33,222 nucleotides of DNA from Discostella pseudostelligera (Eukaryota; Bacillariophyta; Thalassiosirophyceae; Thalassiosirales; Thalassiosiraceae), in NCBI GenBank assembly GCA_036940085.1, contig JALLBK010000034.1:1-33222 (forward strand). Direction: 5' to 3'. Below are positions 18,415 through 26,869 of this stretch, piece after piece. The number at the start of each line of letters is the position of its first letter. Within the stretch, counting starts at the first letter, position 1. The notes beneath the pieces are model-generated. The model saw only the letters and a list, made by a program, of their open reading frames with translations, was not told the DNA's origin and did not search any database. Made by a program: the position numbers and the translations under genes.

Positions 18415-20053
18415 ATGCAACTTCGAGCAACCGCCGCCGCCACAACAGCAGCAAGCATCGCCCTCCTCTCGTCGTCGACGACTTCGTTGTCGTCGTCGTC
18501 CATCTTGGCCGGAGCGGCCTACGTCGCAAATCCCAATCCCCTCCCCGCGTTCTTCTGCACCCGCGTGCGTAGGCGCGTGCTGGCCCGATCTCTCCTCCTC
18601 GAGGCCTCGCCGTTGCCAACATCGCCATCTGATCAATCATCATTAGAATTTGCCGCCTCGGGGATACGACAACGAACTCGGCCAAATGGAATTTCAACGG
18701 CCACCAATAATCTCAACAACCACGACGATGAGGATGAGAACGACACTGCTACCAGTAATTCCAAAAGTAATGACATTCTCGCCGGCAGAACCCCTAACAA
18801 TGCCAACACCGGCTCCCCCCTCTCTCAATTAGTCGACTCCCAGAAAGAATTTGAAATCAATCTCGGTCGGGCAATCGACACTCTCCGCTCCGACTATCCT
18901 ACACTATTGACCAAAAATCCATCATGGCACATCTACCACGCACAATTAGAAGTCATTGATCCTAGCGGTGTGAGCTTAATGGGGTTGGAGAATTACAAAA
19001 TGGCATTTAGTTTTATTCATGGTGTGGTCAAGTGGTTTTATTGCGAGGAGAAGAGTGCATTGACGAGTATTCGCGTGGGATATGATTGGGCACGCAAGTG
19101 CATACGGTGAGTTTACTATTACATTTGCTTAGTTTCGTGTAGTGTTATCATGCCAGTCTTCTCACTGAAACTCATTCACCCTTCACTGATTTTTGTTCAT
19201 CTCCAGAGTCAGTTGGAATGTCGAACTAGTTCCCAAAATGATCTACGGTGGCATCCGTCATACCCTCCACGTCGATGGAATATCCGAATACTATCTCGAT
19301 CGGGACTCTGGTCTAATTACCGAGCACAAAGTGACTCATTTGCTCATCAATGATCAAGCCGTTCGACCGGTGAATGGCATCTTTCGTGCCTTGGCGGAAA
19401 TTAGCCCGGTTGATCATGATCCGGAGGGTGTTCCAGTTTTGTCTTCGTCAATGCCGAGTTCAGTATCATCATCGAGTGCATCATCATCGACGATGACATC
19501 TTGGGAAGACTCGTCGGTGGCCAAGTTCCAAATGTGGCATCCCCTCAATCCTCGTCCAATGACCACATCGTTATTCTCCAACCCCAACAAACAGGTCATG
19601 CACCTCCCAACCTCTGACTCAAATAGTAACATGGAACATGTACCCTACGATCGGGATGCCCTCCAACGCAAAAATGCCTCCCGTATTAAATTCGGTATGC
19701 CACCACTCACACCCGAAGAATTCATCAAAATCGAAGAGGAAGTCCGAGCCATGGACATTATCAACAAAAAGAAGGCTGCCTACCTTGCCGAGAAATTGGC
19801 CCAACAATCTGAAAACAAGAAGAAGAAGGAAGATTCATTCTTATCCAATATCTTCGGGGGGGTATTTAAGAATGGATGCGAAAGTAATTTCGATTGTGAA
19901 CGACCACAGGTCTGTTGTGATGTGGGAATTAAGAAGATTTGCTGTAGTAATGGATTGGGTATTGTGGATGGAATACCGGTGGAGAATTATGAGAGAGGAT
20001 TGTTAAGAGTGCCGCTGCCGAATGATAATTATGGGGATGAGGAGGATTGGTGA
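18415..20053 (+). CDS. DUF2358-domain protein, probably plastid-targeted, with a Cys-rich tail; two exons
   Basis: Exon 1 is 18415-19106 and exon 2 is 19207-20053. The 100-base intron has the donor CG/GTGAGT and acceptor CTCCAG/AGTC, giving a 512-residue product that reads KCIRVSWNVELVPK across the junction. The Ala/Ser/Thr-rich N-terminus with a hydrophobic stretch and nearby Arg residues looks like a transit leader. Residues about 145-300 match DUF2358, a domain of unknown function found in plants and algae. A Ser-rich linker and a charged helix follow. The C-terminal 70 residues contain a compact Cys motif, GCESNFDCERPQVCCD, then KKICC. Convergent with AIP1. Function unknown. Targeting is inferred. 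Confidence 0.75.
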
Positions 20054-20420
20054 GAGTAGGAGCTGTCTTAAAGGGGGAGACTGATCATCATCCAGTTGTG
20101 TAGGGTGGAGGTGAAGAATTAGAAAGAAGTTGTTATTTCCGCCAGCGACAAAGAAATGAATTTGGCTGCTGATTTCGCAGTAAGATGATAGATGGAGCAG
20201 GATGGAGCACTTCACGACAACAGACAATTCCGCTCACATCATCATGTTGAAGCAACGGCCGAGCATACGAAGCCAAAGACTTCTACAATTTCTTAGGCAT
20301 AGATAGCTCTTTTGGACCGAGCACTCCAAGTCATTGCGAGCATGAAGTCCTTTTTCAACCGAATGAGTAGATGAGTAGAGTAGAACGACGATTGATTGAC
20401 TAAAACATAAATAGCACGTC
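20054..20420. other. Convergent 3' intergenic region; no gene seen
   Basis: This stretch lies between the stop codons of the DUF2358 gene (plus) and AIP1 (minus). It probably holds the 3' untranslated regions of both. The small open frames (for example 20003-20227 on the minus strand) lack any recognisable content. Confidence 0.5.
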
Positions 20421-22583
20421 TTAGAACCCAAACTTTTCCTTTGCATCCTTCTCCACGTTCCACCAATTCACGCATCCATCTGCACCAGTAGAAACTAACA
20501 TCCAATCCCCACCGCCACTACTTGCCAAGTTTCCGACGAAGCGGAGACCCGTAACACCGCCCCTATGCGCAAATCGATAGTGCACCCTCTTCATCTTCTT
20601 TGCAGGGCACCACAAGAATATGTTGTCATCATTTCCCCCACTTGCGACAACGGAGCTGTCTGGAGACCATGTTAAACATCCAATTCGTTGGGTGTGGAAA
20701 CACCATCGACCTTTGGGAACTAGCGTGGAGTAATCTGATGTGGAATAGATGCACACATCCCTGGTATCGGCGGCGGCGAGTTGTGTACCGTCAGGTGAGA
20801 GTGCAATGGACTGCACTGAATTGAGATGTTCTCCCTTAATGACATGCGTTTCGACTAATGAATTGGAATTGCTGCCAGTTGAAGACACGATGTAAACGTA
20901 AACGTTGCAGTCATTGCCCCCGACATAGAGCGTCGAATCGTCTTTCGATAGGTGAACCGCAGTGGCCGTGTATGGAAGGCGAATAAATTCCGAGACGGGT
21001 TGTTTGTCTTTGATCAAGATCAACCCTTCCACCGTCATGACCACCAAAAGTGAGGTACCGGTTGTCATGGCATTCGGCTGTGCCTCGACCTTCAATTTGC
21101 CGTTGCATATCCGTCCCGTCGTAGTCCGAACGTAGTCATCCCAACCAGCACTATAGAGACTATCATCAGTAACATCGAATGCAAGTGATGTAATGGTAGC
21201 TCCAGCGTGAATTTTCCCAGATGAGTCCGCATCTACCTCATCAGCATGTGTAACGCGTCCCTTCGCTTGACCCGATGCTCCGTCCCATTCGACAATGACA
21301 CTGTCGGTGTCAGCTGTGTAGATACTATTGCTGCCGGGCTTTCCAAATGCCATGGCCGATATAGGCGCCTGATGTCCAGTGATTATGCATGGCTTTTCAA
21401 TACTGTTTGCGTTGGAAGCAAGTCCTAACGAAGCCGGCACTGGGAGAACTGCAATCTGACCATTGAAGCCAATCGACACTGGCACGTCACCCTTGATGAA
21501 TGTGCAACCGAGCTGCATGGCGCCAATAGGAACCACATCGGAAAGTTGGTGTTGCTGCTGCTGCGCTGCCGCTACATCCCATTCATGCACTACCGCGCCA
21601 GCTTTTCCATCCAACAATCGGACATAACCATCGGCACCACAAGTGAGTAGATGACTTCCACTTCGATTCCATGCACATGAGAAGATGCTCGATTTGTGCA
21701 CTGCCACTACTTTCGTAATCAACCCCATACTTTTTCCATCGTAGAAACATACATTCCCATCGGTGCCAACACTTGCCAAGATGGACCCATCGTTGTTATA
21801 CCGTAAACAATGGATGGCACCACGATCATGACACTTTTCACTAACTACACCATCCCCCACCACACGTTGGAAGGGTGGACCAGAATGAAAAAAGACAGTA
21901 GCATCCTCACCACCCCCAGTAGCAATTCTCATGGGACGACATGGTCGAAATGCACACGAACTTCCCTTCTTGCGTGAATGCGCACCCAAATCACCACATT
22001 TGACACCGGTGTCCCATTGAATCACCTTGGCCGATTCCGGACTTTGCATCCCTTCACCTACAACGACAATACGTTTCCCTTCATAATCCCAGGATATGTC
22101 CTTGATGGGACCGGCGAGTAGTTGTATATCGAGTTTGGGGAGATGTTCTTCATGATCGTAGGCCCAAACGCGTAGTTTGCCACGTGTGTCGCCCGAGGCG
22201 ATGTAGGTTCCGGCTGGGTTGAATTTGGCTGCGGTGACGGGAGCAGAGTGCCCGCGGTAGATGAAGCCGTTGGTGGAGGGTGATCCAGATGGACCAGTAT
22301 TTTTGGATGATGGGGAGAATGCACTACTGCTACTGCTATCACTACCACTGCCACCACTAACATCAAGGTCAATGTCATTTATTTCTCGAATGACAATGAG
22401 CTTCCCCCAAGCATACATGACACATGGCACCTTGGTATTGTCATTGTCATTTAATCGTCCTCCATCGCCATCGAGAAATAGTGGCTCACCACGAGTGGCC
22501 GTTGGGAGAGGTAGACATTGGTGGGTTAAAGGATGGGTGGGGGGGGTGCAGGAGTTGGAGGCATCTACGGCGTCGACGCCCAT
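20421..22583 (-). CDS. WDR1: Actin-interacting protein 1 (AIP1/WDR1), WD40 protein
   Basis: In other eukaryotes AIP1 works with cofilin/ADF to disassemble actin filaments. This 720-residue protein fits a double seven-bladed propeller. Family-matching segments include AKFNPAGTYIASGDTRGKLR, GPIKDISWDYEGKRIVVVGE, the PFQ block in FFHSGPPFQRVVGD, and SILASVGTDGNVCFYDGKS. The C-terminal propeller includes DDYVRTTT, SPDGTQLAAADTRDVCIYS and a final blade ending CVNWWNVEK. The frame continues to an ATG at 22784. I prefer the ATG at 22583 because the extra 67 residues cover GGCGGGAA-type promoter elements at 22658-22676 and add nothing known in AIP1. An ATG at 22721 is a third option. No intron is visible. 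Confidence 0.88.
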   Translation of the reverse strand: MGVDAVDASNSCTPPTHPLTHQCLPLPTATRGEPLFLDGDGGRLNDNDNTKVPCVMYAWGKLIVIREINDIDLDVSGGSGSDSSSSSAFSPSSKNTGPSGSPSTNGFIYRGHSAPVTAAKFNPAGTYIASGDTRGKLRVWAYDHEEHLPKLDIQLLAGPIKDISWDYEGKRIVVVGEGMQSPESAKVIQWDTGVKCGDLGAHSRKKGSSCAFRPCRPMRIATGGGEDATVFFHSGPPFQRVVGDGVVSEKCHDRGAIHCLRYNNDGSILASVGTDGNVCFYDGKSMGLITKVVAVHKSSIFSCAWNRSGSHLLTCGADGYVRLLDGKAGAVVHEWDVAAAQQQQHQLSDVVPIGAMQLGCTFIKGDVPVSIGFNGQIAVLPVPASLGLASNANSIEKPCIITGHQAPISAMAFGKPGSNSIYTADTDSVIVEWDGASGQAKGRVTHADEVDADSSGKIHAGATITSLAFDVTDDSLYSAGWDDYVRTTTGRICNGKLKVEAQPNAMTTGTSLLVVMTVEGLILIKDKQPVSEFIRLPYTATAVHLSKDDSTLYVGGNDCNVYVYIVSSTGSNSNSLVETHVIKGEHLNSVQSIALSPDGTQLAAADTRDVCIYSTSDYSTLVPKGRWCFHTQRIGCLTWSPDSSVVASGGNDDNIFLWCPAKKMKRVHYRFAHRGGVTGLRFVGNLASSGGGDWMLVSTGADGCVNWWNVEKDAKEKFGF

Positions 22584-23147
22584 GGCTTGGATTTGGATGG
22601 ATTTTTTGTGGAGAGGTGGAGAGAGGTGGATTGTGGACTTGGATTTGGGGGCGGCGAGGCGGGAATATGGCGGGGAGATGAGATGGCGCGGTGTGTTGAA
22701 GTGACACAAGTGACGATCCATCCTGTGGATTGCTGTGGATTTTGGATTTTTTCTGTCCCTCTCCGTTAATGTTTTGATCGGCATTGCTCCGACGACATCG
22801 TCGTGAAAGGTCGTGAACGAAATACGTAATCGCTAACTCAAGAAGTCATTCAAGTGACATTTTGGATTTGGTCATTGTCATTGGACCTAAGGTCTAACGT
22901 AGAGTTACGAGTAGGAATTTCATAACACGTCGGAGTGTCGTAGTCATTTTATGCGCTAAAACGAACTCGTGCTGATCTATGGTAGGGCCAGGTAGGGCCT
23001 CCGCCCTCTGTCTGCCTCGCTCTGTTTTTTTCCACGGTTCTTTATCTCTGGATACGAGTAACATGTAACATAGTCATTATTTCGTATCGAAATGAAGTAA
23101 TAATTCACTTTGCATTTGCATCACCGTAGATTACCCTTGCAATCATC
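22584..23147. promoter_or_regulatory. Divergent intergenic region between AIP1 and the M35-type protease
   Basis: GGCGGGAATATGGCGGGGA lies at 22658-22676, with GGCGCGG close by at about 22685-22691, near the preferred AIP1 start. The protease side (22785-23147) shows no similar element and no coding frame with recognisable content. The promoter role for AIP1 is inferred from position and from the recurring element. Confidence 0.4.
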
Positions 23148-24671
23148 ATGAAACTCCTCGTAGTATCTTCTATCCTCATTCTCTCCCGCACTGCTGGTGT
23201 CGCCTTTGGATCCAACATTCGTTCATCCGGGGCGATTGGGACCGCTGATGAGGAAGAGCAACCGCAGAGTCGACAGACCAATCGAAACCTTCAAGTGAGT
23301 GTTCGGGTTATTTTTTGATGGTATCATGCCTTTCGTACAGCACTGACATCTTTCTTATTTCCGGCAGAATCCGTTCGCTGACAGCGCGAAGAATGACGAC
23401 GGATCTAGTAATGGACAAGGACAACCGAAGCCGAAGAAAGATGTTACTGTGTCGATGTCATCGTCAAAGTCTGAATTTGCCGCGAGTGAGTCGGTCGCGA
23501 TTGATATCAAACTTACGAATACTGATGCCATTAATCCAGCACGTATTTTGGATTGGGTCAATCCTTGCTATGGTGCTGGAGATGCTGCCACCTCGTCATC
23601 GCCGGTGGATTTGTCATTCTTTGATGTCAAGACGGCTGTCGGGGGCCAAACAGCACCGTACCTCGGTGCATTAATCAAACGTAAAGAACCTACTGATAAG
23701 GACTACAAGACATTAAAAGCAGGAGAACAGATATCATGCACCATCAACCTCGACAAATACTTCCAGTTTTCTGCTCCAACTGGCGACGATGCATACGTCA
23801 TCTCATATGCCGTCACCTCCATGCAACTATCTGAACCATTTCAGATTCAAGGAGGCTCCACGATGGAGAGTCTAGAGGCCGGCGCTCTCACTGTAAAAGT
23901 CAACGCGAGGACAATCCCTACCCGATCCGTTCGTGATCAAAACATTCGTGGACTTCAAACCGGTAGCACCACATTTAACAAATGCACCGTTGCTCAGCAA
24001 GGCTTACTAATCGAAGCAAGGAAACAGGCTAAGATCGAATCAACTAATGTAGTTAGCACCATTGCAAACATCAGTCAGTGGGGCAACGCCACTAGCTGTG
24101 TCAGACATAACACATGGTTCGGTCCCTACGATGGTAATCGGTTTGCCGAGCTCAAGCCGGGATATGATGCAATCAGCGCTAGGTTGAATGATGCGAGCAT
24201 TAAGTTCGACTGTGGATGCAAACAAAAGTAAGTTCTTGTCTTTCATGATGTGTGTAGGAATTCAGCTTCCGGGGAGTTCTCTCACACACACTATCATACA
24301 CTCAAAATCTGTTCGTCGTCGTCAGTTACTATGCATACGTCTATCCGAGCAAACCCTATGTTATCTATTTGTGCAAAGCCTTTTGGTCTGCTCCGATGAA
24401 TGGCACTGATTCCAAAATGGTAAGCATCAGTGAAGTTGTTTGCACCCCTTAATCGGAATCATGTTTTCTGATGATTTGTTGTTCATAATAGGGTACCGTC
24501 ATTCACGAAATGAGCCATTTCGTGACCACCGGCAACACAGACGATTACGCGTATGGTCAGAGCGCTTGCAAAACACTGGCAATTCAAAATCCTCAGAGTG
24601 CAGTCAATAATGCCGACAGCCACGAATACTTTGCCGAAAATACTCCCAAACTCGCTTGCAATCCTTTCTAG
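23148..24671 (+). CDS. Secreted M35-type (peptidyl-Lys-like) zinc metalloendopeptidase, four exons
   Basis: Exons are 23148-23294, 23368-24227, 24326-24419 and 24492-24671, with introns of 73, 98 and 72 bases, all GT-AG. They encode 426 residues. The start MKLLVVSSILILSRTAGVAF is a clear signal peptide. Residues about 75-190 resemble the Ig-like N-terminal domain of deuterolysin-type proteases. The catalytic part, CGCKQNYYAYVYP and then FWSAPMNGTDSKM, is joined by splicing to GTVIHEMSH, with zinc ligands His372 and His376 and Glu373 as the base. GNTDDYAYGQ supplies the aspzincin Asp (about 385), and NADSHEYFAENTP is a family block. It should cleave proteins outside the cell or in the secretory route. 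A Cys-rich frame lies just after the stop. The splice sites are my reading, supported by continuous homology. Confidence 0.88.
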
Positions 24672-24999
24672 AGCAAGTGTAGATAGAGTCTGCCCATTGC
24701 TCCGACTCCGATTGTGCGTCGACAATAAATTATTGCAAGTATCCCTATTACGATAACAACATCTGTAATCCCTTGGTCGAATGTTTGCCATTCCGGGTTG
24801 TAGTCTTCATTTTCGACACCATCCAAACTCCCCCTTCAAGACTTGCTGCTCCTAGTACTACCCGTCGATGTTGTTGATTAGTTGACAAAAATACTATAAC
24901 CAATAGCCAACGGACGGAAGATTGCACAATGGTGATTCGACAATTGTTGTGTCACCTTATCAAAATATTGTCAAGTAGGAGTACAAAAATAAAATGAGG
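24672..24999. other. 3' flank of the protease with a Cys-rich out-of-frame ORF
   Basis: From 24683 to the TGA at 24875-24877 a plus-strand frame, shifted relative to the protease, reads CSDSDCAST, NYCKYPYYDNNIC and NPLVECLP. This looks like a small Cys-rich domain. A TAG at 24680 and the protease TAG at 24669 separate the two. The rest (24878-24999) has no recognised content. Confidence 0.35.
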
Positions 25000-25414
25000 T
25001 TACACCAAGTGGACACTGATATCTCCACCAACTTTGACATTTTTTGGAAGTATTTTGAATTTGGTAGATAGTACGGAGGATATTATTTCATTGTTGGCGT
25101 TGCTCGGATAGAAAAATGTAAGTTTAATAGTACATGTTGGAGTGTCGATGAGTCCATTCCATTCTTCGAGGGAGGAAAGATATTTGTCAGTTGATGTATT
25201 TCGTCGATGTAGGGACTCAGTGGTTGTTGTCGTAGTAGCCGCTGTGACGAATGCTTCGACGACTACATTCTGGCAATCGTAATGATGATGATGACGACGA
25301 CCGACGACGACGATAGAAATCCTTAAGACTCAAGATGACGACGAACAGGAGCCTTGTCGATAACGAAACAACCGACGGGATGAGCACTAAGACCATTCGG
25401 TGGCGACGATGCAT
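25000..25414 (-). pseudogene. Decayed partial tandem copy of the 25656-26564 membrane-protein gene
   Basis: The minus strand from the ATG at 25412-25414 (MHRRHRM, against MNRRHPI in the intact gene) aligns along the first half of the neighbour. A 4-5 base deletion shifts the frame early, and the homologous frame then meets a TAA. From about 25288 a second frame is open to the TAA at 25000-25002 and again matches the neighbour: NVVVEAFVTAATTTTTTE against VVVVDAFITPPTTTATTA, and NNEIISSVLSTKFK, then VKVGGDI, against NNEVLSSFLSSAFK and VEVGDTI. Homology ends there, so the membrane segment and C-terminus are missing. It is most likely a truncated, frameshifted duplicate. Confidence 0.65.
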
Positions 25415-25655
25415 CTAATCTCCACAATAGATTCTTTGCTGCCTTACCACTGTAATCTACTCTACCACAAGTAGTTACGATACCCTTGCTTGGTCATGGT
25501 TGATCTGGCCGACGGCGGCCGCCACATCATACACGTAAAAGCCATAAATCGCTGCAACTCCGATACCACGATGAGAACCTGCATATTCATTATCCCCCTA
25601 AATAACTTCTAGAATCATTTGTGTAATATGAGATCATTCTGCTCCTTGTATTGAT

Positions 25656-26564
25656 TCATCGACCCCAGAACGCATCACCCAAACTACCCCCCGTTCTCTC
25701 ATGATACGTATTGTAAAAACTACTTGCCAATCCTACCCAAAACAATCCAGGTACGGCAAGCCAGATGGCATTACCAAGCTCGTTCTGTAGGGATACTAAT
25801 CCGACTTCTTCGGGGGTAACAATGACGCCCTTGTTTCCTCCCTCTCCTACACTGGCGTCGTCCGACTGTGGCACAAGCAAAGTCATGTACACATTGCTGC
25901 TGATGCTACTTCTTCCCTGCTGTTGCTGCTGACCTTCTGCCACAAGATTATCATAATCACCATCCAAAGGTAGGCTACTCAACGGAATCTTAACAATTTG
26001 TTGTATCTCTTCATCAAAGTATTGTGCATAAATCGAGGTTACGACATGGGATGAATTTTCAAGTATTCCCAGGGAAGGGATAGCGCGTTTGCAGACGATT
26101 GTATCTCCAACTTCTACAATATTTTGGGAATTAGTAGGTTTGAATGCAGAGGATAGAAAGGAGGATAGCACTTCATTGTTGTTATTGTCGTCTTTGTTGT
26201 TATTATTGGTGTTGTTGTTGTTTGACAGTGGTAGTTGAGTAGATGTTGTGATGGTGGCTAGTGTCGAGGAGGAAGAGTCCATTCTTCGACGGAGGAAAGA
26301 TCGGATTGTCACATGATTAGTAGCAGTGGTAGCAGTTGATGCGAATCGTCGTTGTTGAAACGCTGCTGTTGTCGCCGTCGTCGTCGGCGGTGTGATGAAT
26401 GCATCGACGACCACGACATGATGATGTTGAGGATGATGATGTGGACGATGACCGCGATGACGACGACAGCAAGTCTCAAGATGACGATGAGTAGTGCTGC
26501 CAATTATGAAACAGCCGAATAGAGAAGCAATGAACGACCACGTTATTGGATGGCGACGATTCAT
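25656..26564 (-). CDS. Unknown single-pass membrane protein, probably plastid-targeted
   Basis: I do not recognise this 302-residue protein. Residues 7-25 are hydrophobic and signal-like, followed by a His/Arg-rich stretch. VVVDAFITPP (51-60) or TTAAFQQRRFAS (65-76) could be the Ala-Phe cleavage motif of diatom bipartite plastid leaders. An Asn run (about 110-130) precedes a small globular part starting VEVGDTIVCKRAIPSLGI and containing SSHVVTSIYAQYFDEE. One membrane segment lies at about 266-283 (AIWLAVPGLFWVGLASSF). The tail NTYHERTGGSLGDAFWGR looks conserved. The start ATG at 26564 is supported because the decayed copy downstream begins the same way. It is divergent from HIRA. Plastid location is inferred. 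Confidence 0.65.
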   Translation of the reverse strand: MNRRHPITWSFIASLFGCFIIGSTTHRHLETCCRRHRGHRPHHHPQHHHVVVVDAFITPPTTTATTAAFQQRRFASTATTATNHVTIRSFLRRRMDSSSSTLATITTSTQLPLSNNNNTNNNNKDDNNNNEVLSSFLSSAFKPTNSQNIVEVGDTIVCKRAIPSLGILENSSHVVTSIYAQYFDEEIQQIVKIPLSSLPLDGDYDNLVAEGQQQQQGRSSISSNVYMTLLVPQSDDASVGEGGNKGVIVTPEEVGLVSLQNELGNAIWLAVPGLFWVGLASSFYNTYHERTGGSLGDAFWGR

Positions 26565-26869
26565 CTTTGTTCCTCTTCAATCTTACTACTAGAGCTACTC
26601 CTACTAGTTATGAACGTGCAGCGGCATCTACTTGTCCTTGTCGGCATTCGGCATCGGGGCCGGGGCTTGTTATTCATGGTGGCTCTCCCGCCAAAACAAT
26701 ATGCTGGTACTTTGCCTCCACCCTCTCTCCCGCCAAAACCATGGGCTTCACTGTTTTCACAGTTTTCACCTATGGTAGGCCGCCGCCCTCCGCCGCACCA
26801 ACACCATTACCACATCCTACTACTACTATCGGTCCACCCTCTCCACAACAAATAATACTTGGCAAAATC
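26565..26869. promoter_or_regulatory. Divergent promoter of the membrane-protein gene and HIRA with two E2F-like sites
   Basis: Two identical CTCCCGCCAAAA elements lie at 26685-26696 and 26727-26738, the second followed by CCATGG. They are reverse-strand matches to TTTTGGCGGGAG, close to the E2F consensus. They lie inside the upstream open extension of the HIRA frame (26546-26869), which argues that this extension is promoter and leader rather than coding. HIRA is a replication- and chromatin-linked gene, so an E2F-type site is plausible. Confidence 0.5.

Noticed and set aside
26546..26869. 108-codon N-terminal extension of the HIRA frame
   Set aside because: It overlaps the start of the divergent gene and contains two E2F-like sites. 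MVLAEIPLWVSH at 26870 matches the usual HIRA start.
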